Of a stretch of DNA of 22,601 bases, positions 1-8,083 are shown in pieces. How positions within the stretch are numbered: the stretch's first letter is position 1; every line of letters begins with the position of its first letter. Both the position numbers and the translations under genes were made by a program. The DNA is from UBA1413 sp964552955 (GTDB lineage: Bacteria > Bacteroidota > Bacteroidia > Bacteroidales > Prolixibacteraceae), in contig CAZKIU010000054.1 of the NCBI GenBank assembly GCA_964552955.1, forward strand, positions 1 to 22,601, in the 5' to 3' direction. The notes beneath the pieces were generated by a model. That model was not told the origin of the DNA. It searched no databases and worked only from the letters and a program-made list of their open reading frames with translations.

Positions 1-1209
1 GTGGAAGCCCGCGTAGGGCGACTTCCGGTCACCGAACGCGACTTGCTCAATATCGAGCGGAAGTACAACATGAACAACGAGACCTACACCTTCCTGCTCG
101 AGAAACTCTCGGAAGCCCAGATCGCCAAGGCGGCCAACCAGCCAGAAAGCCAGATCGTCGAGGAAGCCAGTTCATTGGGCCAGGTGGGACCTCAGACCAA
201 TAAAGCGTATTCCTACGGCCTCTTTGCGGGCATTGTACCCCCGGCGCTCTTTGTCCTCCTCCTCGTCCTCTTCAACAACAAGGTGATCAGCAAGGAGGAC
301 GTGGAAATTCTCACCCGTCTGCCTATCCTCAACATGGTCTTCTACAACAAGCAGAAAACCCCGACCATGACCCCGGTCCTTGATAAGCCCAACAGTCCCG
401 ACAGTGAAGCCTACCGAAGTCTCCGGGGAAAACTCGACCTCATGACCAAGGGAAAGACCAAACCGGTGATTGCCGTCTCTTCCACCTCCCCGGGAGAGGG
501 GAAGACCTATACGGCCATCAATATTGCCTCTTCTTATGCCCTCACCAAACGGAAGACCCTGCTCCTCGACTTTGACCTTCGCAATTCACGCATCAATGAG
601 GATTTCGGACTGGATGCCCGCAAAGGGGTGGTCTCCTATATTCTGGGAAAGGACACGCTTGACCAGATCACCCACCAGATCAAGCATCCTTTTTTCCATA
701 TCATCCCGGCCGGACCGATTCCTCCCAATCCGGGCGAGATGCTGATGGATGAAAAGATACGAAAAATGCTGGCCGAACTAAAGGAGATCTACGATGTGAT
801 TGTCATCGACTCGGCCCCCATCGGGTATGTCAACGACCTTTTCCAGATTACCGACCAGATCGACTCCACCGTCTTCGTGGTCCGCGACAGCTATACCAAC
901 CGCAAGCTGCTGAAACAATCCCTTGATGAGATCAGAATGTACAAGATCAAGGGGGTGGGGATCCTCATCAATGCTATTAAGACCACGGGCGGACTCTTCC
1001 CGGCCTACGTGCTCAGCTACGTGAACGGCTACCGCTATGGTTATGGCTATGGATACGGGGAATACGGATACGGCGCCGGACATGGGTATGGCTACTATGG
1101 CTACGGCAGCAAGAGCAAGCGCAAACGCTTCAAACTCCCCCTGACCAAAGACGACCAGAACGACGACGACGAAAACGGCCTCCACAACGGCCGGCCGGAA
1201 ATGAGTTAA
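1..1209 (+). CDS. Wzc-like BY-family tyrosine kinase / polysaccharide co-polymerase, C-terminal part (5' truncated by window)
   Basis: The gene enters from outside the window, so the GTG at base 1 is an internal codon and not a start. Residue numbers count from base 1. Residues 8-50 resemble the GNVR segment that precedes the second membrane helix, which is at about 73-92. An EAYRSLR motif (about 137-143) precedes the cytoplasmic kinase. The kinase has Walker A (SSTSPGEGKT, 160-169), Walker A' (LLLDFDLR, 187-194) and Walker B (VIVIDSAP, 266-273). This is the BY-kinase signature. The C-terminal tail at 340-368 holds about a dozen tyrosines alternating with glycine, the usual autophosphorylation cluster, followed by a basic SKSKRKR stretch and an acidic end. 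In this family, cycling phosphorylation controls Wzy-dependent capsule or exopolysaccharide chain length and export at the inner membrane. The product polymer cannot be told from this fragment. The stop codon overlaps the stop of the convergent gene that follows. Confidence 0.92.
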   Translation: MEARVGRLPVTERDLLNIERKYNMNNETYTFLLEKLSEAQIAKAANQPESQIVEEASSLGQVGPQTNKAYSYGLFAGIVPPALFVLLLVLFNNKVISKEDVEILTRLPILNMVFYNKQKTPTMTPVLDKPNSPDSEAYRSLRGKLDLMTKGKTKPVIAVSSTSPGEGKTYTAINIASSYALTKRKTLLLDFDLRNSRINEDFGLDARKGVVSYILGKDTLDQITHQIKHPFFHIIPAGPIPPNPGEMLMDEKIRKMLAELKEIYDVIVIDSAPIGYVNDLFQITDQIDSTVFVVRDSYTNRKLLKQSLDEIRMYKIKGVGILINAIKTTGGLFPAYVLSYVNGYRYGYGYGYGEYGYGAGHGYGYYGYGSKSKRKRFKLPLTKDDQNDDDENGLHNGRPEMS

Positions 1210-2519
1210 GTCGATTGTTTGCTCAGAATATCCAGGAGATGATTCACCGCATAGAGCGGAACATTGATCAACCAATCCTGCTCCCGGTAATCCGACATGG
1301 ATAATCTGACCGATATTTTTGGATCAAATTTTTTGTGAAACACTTTTAGACTCTTTGCCTGGATGTTCTCCTCAGCTTTGACTTCAACAGGTATAATCCA
1401 GTTCTCATGTTGGAAGATAAAATCAATTTCCGCGGTCGATCTTTCTCCAGACCAATAATGTATCTTTTTTCCTAATGTTGTAAGTTGTTGAAGGACATAC
1501 AACTCAGTCAATGCTCCCTTGAATTCGGAAAATACTTTATTCCCTTCCAACAGGGTTTTCGCTTCCAAATCGCAAAGGCTTCCCAGCAATCCAATGTCTA
1601 CCGGAAACAATTTAAAGGCACCGGTATCTTCATATGCCCTCAAGGGGATTGCCGGCTTTGCTACCCTGACAACTTTTGTCAAAAGGCCGCAATCAATTAA
1701 CCAGGAAAGCGCAATTTCATACTCCTTAGCTCTGGCACCCTCTTTAATAATCCCATAGATAAATTTTCTGTTTTCCCTTGCCAATTGTGCAGGTAAGGAA
1801 TTCCATAACATCCTTATTCTGGGCACAATCTCCACCGGAGCATGCCTCGAAAAATCTTGTTGATAGGCTTCCAGAATCGCTTCATGAATTTTCTTTACTG
1901 CCGTGAAATCCCCTGATTTGCTGAACTCTGATACTGCTTCAGGCATTCCTCCCACAAAATAGTATTGTCGCAATCGCTCAATATATTTCTGTTTAAATAC
2001 GGTTATCAGTTCCCAGTCACCTTTTTTGAGCATCTCTGCAAATCCTGAATCACCAACGCCCTCCAGAAATTCCGGGAAGGAAAGTGGATATAGGTCCATA
2101 AATTCAACTTTACCGACCGGAAAAGAAGCTTGGACATTTAACATGATCCCCAATAATGATCCCGCAGCTATGATATGATAACCGGGTGCATCTTCCTGAA
2201 AATATTTAAGCGATGTGATGGCCTCCGGAACAGTTTGTATTTCATCGAAGACAATCAATGTATTCTCTTGATTGATTTTGATTCCGGATTCTGCCTGCAA
2301 TGAAACAATAATGCGTTCAATTTCAAATCCTTCAGAAAACACACTCCTGATTCTTTTGTTTTTCTCGAAATTGATGTAGACCATTTGATCATAAAAGGTA
2401 TTCCCAAATTCCTTAATGAGCCAGGTTTTTCCAACCTGCCTTGCCCCTCTGATGATCAATGGTTTCCGGTTTTCCGATTTCTTCCATTCGATGAGCTGAT
2501 CTAAACCGAATCTCTTCAT
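1206..2519 (-). CDS. AAA ATPase with DUF4143 C-terminal domain
   Basis: 437 aa. The N-terminal P-loop ATPase domain (AAA_14 type) has Walker A in RGARQVGKT (residues 24-32), Walker B in LIVFDEIQ, and a sensor-like AAGSLLG. The C-terminal half matches DUF4143. It ends in a PD-(D/E)XK-like signature, with EIDFI followed about 10 residues later by PVEVKA. The biochemical role of this widespread family is not established. The genes are common and mobile in Bacteroidota and archaea and often sit in accessory regions. I chose the ATG at 2519. An in-frame TTG 12 nt upstream is part of a perfect -7 promoter box, so it is unlikely to be translated. The stop overlaps the stop of the kinase gene on the other strand. 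The gene is AT-richer than ppdK or tamB, which fits acquisition. Confidence 0.85.
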   Translation of the reverse strand: MKRFGLDQLIEWKKSENRKPLIIRGARQVGKTWLIKEFGNTFYDQMVYINFEKNKRIRSVFSEGFEIERIIVSLQAESGIKINQENTLIVFDEIQTVPEAITSLKYFQEDAPGYHIIAAGSLLGIMLNVQASFPVGKVEFMDLYPLSFPEFLEGVGDSGFAEMLKKGDWELITVFKQKYIERLRQYYFVGGMPEAVSEFSKSGDFTAVKKIHEAILEAYQQDFSRHAPVEIVPRIRMLWNSLPAQLARENRKFIYGIIKEGARAKEYEIALSWLIDCGLLTKVVRVAKPAIPLRAYEDTGAFKLFPVDIGLLGSLCDLEAKTLLEGNKVFSEFKGALTELYVLQQLTTLGKKIHYWSGERSTAEIDFIFQHENWIIPVEVKAEENIQAKSLKVFHKKFDPKISVRLSMSDYREQDWLINVPLYAVNHLLDILSKQST

Positions 2520-2528
2520 TTTTTTATT

Positions 2529-2536
2529 CAAAGATA
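2529..2536 (-). promoter_or_regulatory. -7 promoter box of the DUF4143 ATPase gene
   Basis: TATCTTTG on the minus strand fits the Bacteroidota consensus TAnnTTTG exactly. No TTTG lies at the usual 19-21 nt upstream. Transcription would start near 2523, only a few bases before the ATG at 2519, so the message may be almost leaderless. Confidence 0.5.
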
Positions 2537-2565
2537 CAAAAAGTCCTTTGATAAAATGTAGTCAA

Positions 2566-2595
2566 GCTACAAAAAGTCGTACGACTTATTGTAGC
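2566..2595. repeat. 30-bp near-perfect palindrome upstream of the DUF4143 gene
   Basis: The arms are GCTACAAAAAGTCGT (2566-2580) and ACGACTTATTGTAGC (2581-2595). They are reverse complements at 14 of 15 positions with no spacer. The site lies about 40-70 bp upstream of the predicted transcription start of the DUF4143 gene. Absence of a loop favours a dimeric-protein binding site over a terminator. The regulator is unknown. Confidence 0.6.
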
Positions 2596-2731
2596 AATAA
2601 TACAAATATGCAAAGGATAAGGTAAAAATTGATAATTCTGAATAGGTTGATTGATAACGCCGTAGGTGTGATCAGTAGGGTAGAAACGGCAGTATCCTCC
2701 CACGTATTACACTCAATGGTTAAATTCATTT
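2596..2731. other. Intergenic stretch without a gene
   Basis: No coding potential is seen. The segment 2655-2700 contains a short inverted repeat, GCCGT (2659-2663) with ACGGC (2686-2690), and is more GC-rich than its flanks. Its look is that of a small dispersed intergenic repeat, but a single copy cannot show that. Confidence 0.3.
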
Positions 2732-2755
2732 AAATTACCGCTTTAGCAGTAATTT
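2732..2755. promoter_or_regulatory. Distal HipB operator candidate (O1)
   Basis: A 24-bp imperfect palindrome. The halves AAATTACCGCTT and TAGCAGTAATTT are complementary at 10 of 12 positions. The TTACCGCT half-site recurs at 2857-2869 and, inverted with one change, at 2802-2814. Recurrence upstream of hipB suggests an autoregulatory operator. Confidence 0.45.
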
Positions 2756-2801
2756 GTTATCATTTAGACCGGCAATGAGAGGAAAATACGAAAATATACC
2801 A

Positions 2802-2814
2802 TTATAGCGATAAA
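2802..2814. promoter_or_regulatory. HipB operator candidate O2
   Basis: TTATAGCGATAAA is the reverse complement, at 12 of 13 positions, of the element at 2857-2869. It lies just upstream of the -33 box of the hipB promoter. Centre-to-centre spacing to O3 is 55 bp, about five helical turns. Confidence 0.45.
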
Positions 2815-2828
2815 AATATCCATAAAGG

Positions 2829-2860
2829 TTTGGTTTTTTACATCAAAAACCCTATATTTA
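2829..2860 (+). promoter_or_regulatory. hipBST promoter
   Basis: The -33 box TTTG (2829-2832), a 20-nt spacer and the -7 box TATATTTA (2853-2860, one mismatch to TAnnTTTG) fit the Bacteroidota sigma-ABfr consensus. The start point would be near 2866, giving a leader of about 17 nt. Confidence 0.5.
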
Positions 2861-2869
2861 CCGCTATAA
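2857..2869. promoter_or_regulatory. HipB operator candidate O3
   Basis: TTTACCGCTATAA overlaps the end of the -7 box and the predicted start point, so protein bound here would block transcription. It shares TTACCGCT with O1 and mirrors O2. Confidence 0.45.
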
Positions 2870-2882
2870 CAATACATTTTGT

Positions 2883-3131
2883 ATGCTGGATCCTGAAATT
2901 TTGGCGGCCATCATTAAAAAACACCGCAAAGCAGCCGGTTTAAGCCAGCTTCAGCTGGCAGAACTGGCAGGCGTTGGCAAAACGGTGGTCTTCAACCTGG
3001 AGAAAGGAAAAGAATCCATCCAGCTCGATACGTTGAGGAAAATCCTCAAAGTTCTCAATATCACGGTGCAGTTGACCAGTCCGTTCATGAATCAGATTTC
3101 CAACCATGAGACAAGCCATCATATCCGTTGA
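2883..3131 (+). CDS. hipB: HipB-like XRE-family DNA-binding protein of a HipBST module
   Basis: 82 aa. A single HTH_XRE domain fills residues 5-60. It includes AAGLSQLQLAELAGVGKT, where the turn and recognition helix lie, then the LEKGKESIQLDTLRKILKVL segment typical of HipB. In this family HipB binds operators upstream of its own operon and joins the kinase complex. The ATG at 2883 is the only start that keeps the full first helix. The gene overlaps hipS by 26 nt, so the two are probably translationally coupled. Three related TTACCGCT-type sites around the promoter support autoregulation. The short C-terminal extension after the HTH (SPFMNQISN...) is encoded partly in the overlap. Confidence 0.85.
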   Translation: MLDPEILAAIIKKHRKAAGLSQLQLAELAGVGKTVVFNLEKGKESIQLDTLRKILKVLNITVQLTSPFMNQISNHETSHHIR

Positions 3132-3420
3132 TGACCACGAAACAGGGGTGCTTACTGAGGTTCAGCCCGGTAAGAAATACCGTTTTGTGTACAATCCCGG
3201 GTATCGGGGAAATCCCGTATCCCTGACTTTACCGGTCAGACCGGAGGCCTATGAATTCGACACGTTCCCGCCCTTCTTTGACGGATTGCTTCCGGAGGGA
3301 GTTCAACTGGAAGGATTGCTGAAATTCGGAAAAATCGACCGGAACGACCTGTTCTCCCAGCTCATGGCTGTCGGAGAGGACATGGTCGGCAACGTTACGG
3401 CAAAGGAGGTGCTGCTGTGA
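3106..3420 (+). CDS. hipS: HipS-like protein (stand-alone HipA N-terminal subdomain)
   Basis: 104 aa, matching only the N-terminal subdomain 1 of HipA. The hallmark FFDGLLPE lies at about 57-64, and DLFSQLMAVGEDMVGNVT near the C-terminus corresponds to the HipA D-x-F-x-L-L-x-x-V-G-x-D-x-V-G stretch. In E. coli O127 HipBST the equivalent protein is the antitoxin: it inhibits the HipT kinase by placing a conserved Trp in the active site. This protein contains no tryptophan at all, so if it inhibits, another residue must do the job. The start at 3106 lies inside hipB. The stop TGA shares bases with the hipT GTG start. A strong AAGGAGGT (3403-3410) near the end of hipS serves hipT. Confidence 0.82.
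   Translation: MRQAIISVDDHETGVLTEVQPGKKYRFVYNPGYRGNPVSLTLPVRPEAYEFDTFPPFFDGLLPEGVQLEGLLKFGKIDRNDLFSQLMAVGEDMVGNVTAKEVLL
3403..3410 (+). promoter_or_regulatory. Strong Shine-Dalgarno for hipT
   Basis: AAGGAGGT lies six bases before the GTG at 3417. It is an unusually good ribosome-binding site for a Bacteroidota gene and decides the GTG start. It may also weight HipT translation relative to HipS. Confidence 0.6.
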
Positions 3421-4346
3421 ACCGGTGTCCCATCACTTACGAACTGTGCGGAACCCAGCACTATAGTCTGAAGGGTTTAAGGTTATTGTCTCCTGCATTG
3501 ACCAATCTGGCCAACCTGGACCTTTCCGCCGGAGAATTACGCACTGAGGCAATGGTGAGGGCTTCCAAGATGTCGGTCCAGGGGGTTCAGCCCAAGCTGA
3601 GTGCCATTCTGAATATCAAAAAAGGTAGGTTCGATATCGCTGATAAAAACGGAAGGTATATTTTGAAACCCCAGCACCACATCTTCCCGGAGCTTCCTCA
3701 GAACGAAAACCTCACCATGCACCTGGCTGCCACCATAGGAATTCGTGTTCCCTTGCACGGCATGGTCTACTCAAAAGACAATTCCCTCACCTATTTTATT
3801 AAAAGGTTTGATCGCCGCGGACAGAAAGATAAAATTGCCGTGGAAGATTTTGCCCAGTTAGCCGGAAAAGACAGGGATACCAAGTATAACTACTCTATGG
3901 AGAAACTGGTCAGACTGGTAGATGATTACTGCACTTTCCCCTCCGTTGAAAAGGTCAGGCTGTTTAACCTCGTGCTGTTTAACTACCTGGTCGGAAATGA
4001 GGACATGCATCTGAAGAATTATTCGGTTATTGTCAGGGATGGCAAGGTGGAACTCTCCCCGGCTTATGACCTACTTAACTTTACCATTGTGCTGAAAGAC
4101 GGAGCGGAAGAAATCGCGCTGCCCCTGAATGGCAAAAAAAGAAACCTGACGAGGAATATCCTGGTCAACTACTTTGGCAAAGAGAAGTGCGGTTTGACAT
4201 ATAAAACCATTGAGAATAACCTCACCATTATTCAGGCGGCCATTCCCGGGTGGCACACCATGATTGGAATCAGTTTCCTCTCGGAACCCATGAAAGATAA
4301 ATATCGTAAATTGTTGCAGGAGAGGACAAAAATATTATTTGGCTGA
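3417..4346 (+). CDS. hipT: HipT-like serine/threonine kinase toxin (HipA C-terminal kinase)
   Basis: 309 aa, the length expected for a HipA kinase lacking subdomain 1. Visible motifs are the phosphate-loop region MSVQGVQPKLS (52-62), a probable ATP-binding Lys84 in YILKP, FIKRFDR (127-133), the catalytic loop NEDMHLKN (194-201, Asp196) and the metal-binding SPAYDLL (Asp218). Known relatives phosphorylate aminoacyl-tRNA synthetases (HipA: GltX; HipT: TrpS) and stop translation. The target here cannot be read from sequence. E. coli HipT has two autophosphorylated serines as Ser-Ile-Ser; here the aligned triplet is Ser53-Val54-Gln55, so only the first site is available. The GTG start overlaps the hipS stop by four bases (GTGA), indicating translational coupling. 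Confidence 0.88.
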   Translation: MNRCPITYELCGTQHYSLKGLRLLSPALTNLANLDLSAGELRTEAMVRASKMSVQGVQPKLSAILNIKKGRFDIADKNGRYILKPQHHIFPELPQNENLTMHLAATIGIRVPLHGMVYSKDNSLTYFIKRFDRRGQKDKIAVEDFAQLAGKDRDTKYNYSMEKLVRLVDDYCTFPSVEKVRLFNLVLFNYLVGNEDMHLKNYSVIVRDGKVELSPAYDLLNFTIVLKDGAEEIALPLNGKKRNLTRNILVNYFGKEKCGLTYKTIENNLTIIQAAIPGWHTMIGISFLSEPMKDKYRKLLQERTKILFG

Positions 4347-4388
4347 ATAGGTAGTAAAAGAGCACCCTGGGGGCGACCCTCTGAATAA

Positions 4389-4414
4389 CAAAAGGCAGCA
4401 CTCGCCGCCTTTTG
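4389..4414. terminator. Hairpin after hipBST, possibly bidirectional
   Basis: CAAAAGGC (4389-4396) pairs with GCCTTTTG (4407-4414). In plus-strand RNA the stem is 8 bp with a 10-nt loop. In minus-strand RNA a G-U pair extends it to 11 bp with a GAGU loop, followed by UUAUU. It therefore looks at least as good for leftward as for rightward transcription. Confidence 0.45.
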
Positions 4415-4468
4415 CTAAACCTAACCAAACCTTTTCTATGAAAAAATTACACTCTTGTCTGTACAAGA
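4389..4468 (-). ncRNA. Candidate leftward small RNA
   Basis: A perfect -7 box TATCTTTG on the minus strand (4469-4476) is followed by about 75 nt ending in the hairpin at 4389-4414. Near the predicted 5' end TCTTGT (4463-4468) can pair with ACAAGA (4453-4458). There is no clear -33 box, so this is only a candidate. Confidence 0.22.
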
Positions 4469-4503
4469 CAAAGATACGCCATCTTTTAGTTAAGGGCTGG
4501 TAA
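4438..4503 (+). CDS. Small 21-codon ORF, possible leader peptide or gene-start fossil
   Basis: The ATG at 4438 opens a frame beginning MKKLHSCLYKTKIRHLL and stopping at 4503. The Lys-rich start with SC and a basic stretch is reminiscent of the extended N-termini of SusC/RagA-type outer-membrane proteins of this phylum, but no signal peptide or receptor follows. It may be a fossil of such a gene start, a leader peptide, or chance. No function is claimed. Confidence 0.18.
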   Translation: MKKLHSCLYKTKIRHLLVKGW

Positions 4504-4546
4504 TCAAAGTTAAAGTATGTTAAGGGGCTAAACATATGCAGAATAT

Positions 4547-4554
4547 TATATTTG
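4547..4554 (+). promoter_or_regulatory. -7 box of the probable ppdK promoter
   Basis: TATATTTG matches TAnnTTTG exactly. No TTTG is seen at the usual distance upstream. Start near 4560 would give a leader of about 125 nt before ppdK. Confidence 0.4.
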
Positions 4555-4684
4555 TCTCAATTAACATACTCCAGGATCAACAGAATGGGTTTATATCATA
4601 AAAAATTTAAAAAATTGCGTTATTTTAGCGACCTTGTTCAAAGAATTTTCTGCAAACAACCAACAATTAAATAAATAAGGGTTT

Positions 4685-7396
<2,712 letters not shown>

Positions 7397-7439
7397 TTAC
7401 CTCCTGACAGAAAATATTTCTGCCTGAAGCATGATAAAC

Positions 7440-7468
7440 AAAAGAGCCGGCGATGAGCCGGCTCTTTT
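7440..7468. terminator. Bidirectional terminator shared by ppdK and rloB
   Basis: AAAAGAGCCGGC (7440-7451) and GCCGGCTCTTTT (7457-7468) form a perfect 12-bp stem with a five-base loop. A-tract and U-tract flank both sides, so it can stop transcription in both directions. Its last two bases belong to the stop codon of the convergent rloB-like gene. Confidence 0.85.
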
Positions 7469-8081
7469 AGTTTATGCCCTTCTGTGCTTCAAAATACTCA
7501 ATGGCTAGATAAATCTTTGAGTAGGGGAAATGTTCCCCAATGTACCCTAATTCCTTCTCTTTAAGAATTTCTTTCGAATGGCCAATAGCATTTCCCATCC
7601 TGTTTTCTGAACACAAAAATTTTGCCCAACTTCCATTCTCAAGATATTCCTTCTTTTTGGAGTATCCTTTGATATATTTTAGCAATTCAATGATTACTTC
7701 ATCACATGTTCTGAACTCCCGGCTGGTTTTTAAAAAATGGAGTAAAAACCAGAATTCGATTCCGGGCATAGACTCACAAATTATAACCTGTTCCTGATTC
7801 TTGTATTTCCTTTTTATTTTTTCAAACTTTTCCTTTTTCCGTTGACTGACAATGGTGTCATAATCGGTTAGATAAATTATCTTTGTGCAATCACCGGAAA
7901 CATACTCATCGATCAAACTTTCAGCACTTTCAATTGTTATGCCGGAAAACAAGGATGGTCTAAGAACATATTTGTAACCGTTTAACTCTTTCAAATGCTT
8001 TAAGTAATACTGCTCGGTAATCCCATCACCTAATACCACAAAGTTTTTCCGGGTATTTCTGGTCCCTGTTCTCCTTGCCAT
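7467..8081 (-). CDS. RloB / AbiLii-like Toprim-related protein
   Basis: 204 aa. The layout matches the RloB family: a basic N-terminus, a first motif with ITEQYYLKHL, an acidic strand IIYLTDYD, and EFWFLLHF in place of the usual E-L-W-F/L-L-L-H-F. Numbering from the ATG at 8081, the acidic strand holds Asp73 and Asp75. RloB proteins are Toprim-like and pair with AAA ATPases, as in AbiL of Lactococcus and Rlo genes near type I restriction loci. A nuclease role in phage-triggered abortive infection is inferred. The first motif reads LGDGITE where relatives usually have an E-G-x-x-T-E form, so the normal Toprim glutamate may be missing or shifted to Asp. The ATG at 8081 has a GGAGG (8089-8093) at good spacing and lies 2 nt after the stop of the ATPase gene. 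Confidence 0.78.
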   Translation of the reverse strand: MARRTGTRNTRKNFVVLGDGITEQYYLKHLKELNGYKYVLRPSLFSGITIESAESLIDEYVSGDCTKIIYLTDYDTIVSQRKKEKFEKIKRKYKNQEQVIICESMPGIEFWFLLHFLKTSREFRTCDEVIIELLKYIKGYSKKKEYLENGSWAKFLCSENRMGNAIGHSKEILKEKELGYIGEHFPYSKIYLAIEYFEAQKGIN

Positions 8082-8083
8082 AA

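Larger units (their letters stand above)
4347..4684. other. Intergenic region between hipT and ppdK
   Basis: 338 nt without a convincing protein gene. It holds a terminator-like hairpin (4389-4414), a 21-codon reading frame (4438-4503), a consensus leftward -7 box (4469-4476) and a consensus rightward -7 box (4547-4554). The last probably serves ppdK. Confidence 0.6.

Noticed and set aside
778..1275. 165-codon open frame on the minus strand opposite the kinase gene
   Set aside because: It mirrors the Tyr/Gly-rich coding strand and has no family pattern; it is antisense noise.
3106..4346. Split hipS/hipT read as a frameshifted single hipA
   Set aside because: The GTGA overlap, a strong Shine-Dalgarno for hipT and the known HipBST organisation argue for two genuine genes.
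4335..4535. 66-codon minus-strand frame between hipT and ppdK
   Set aside because: It reads straight through the hairpin and the small-RNA candidate; composition is erratic and there is no ribosome-binding site.
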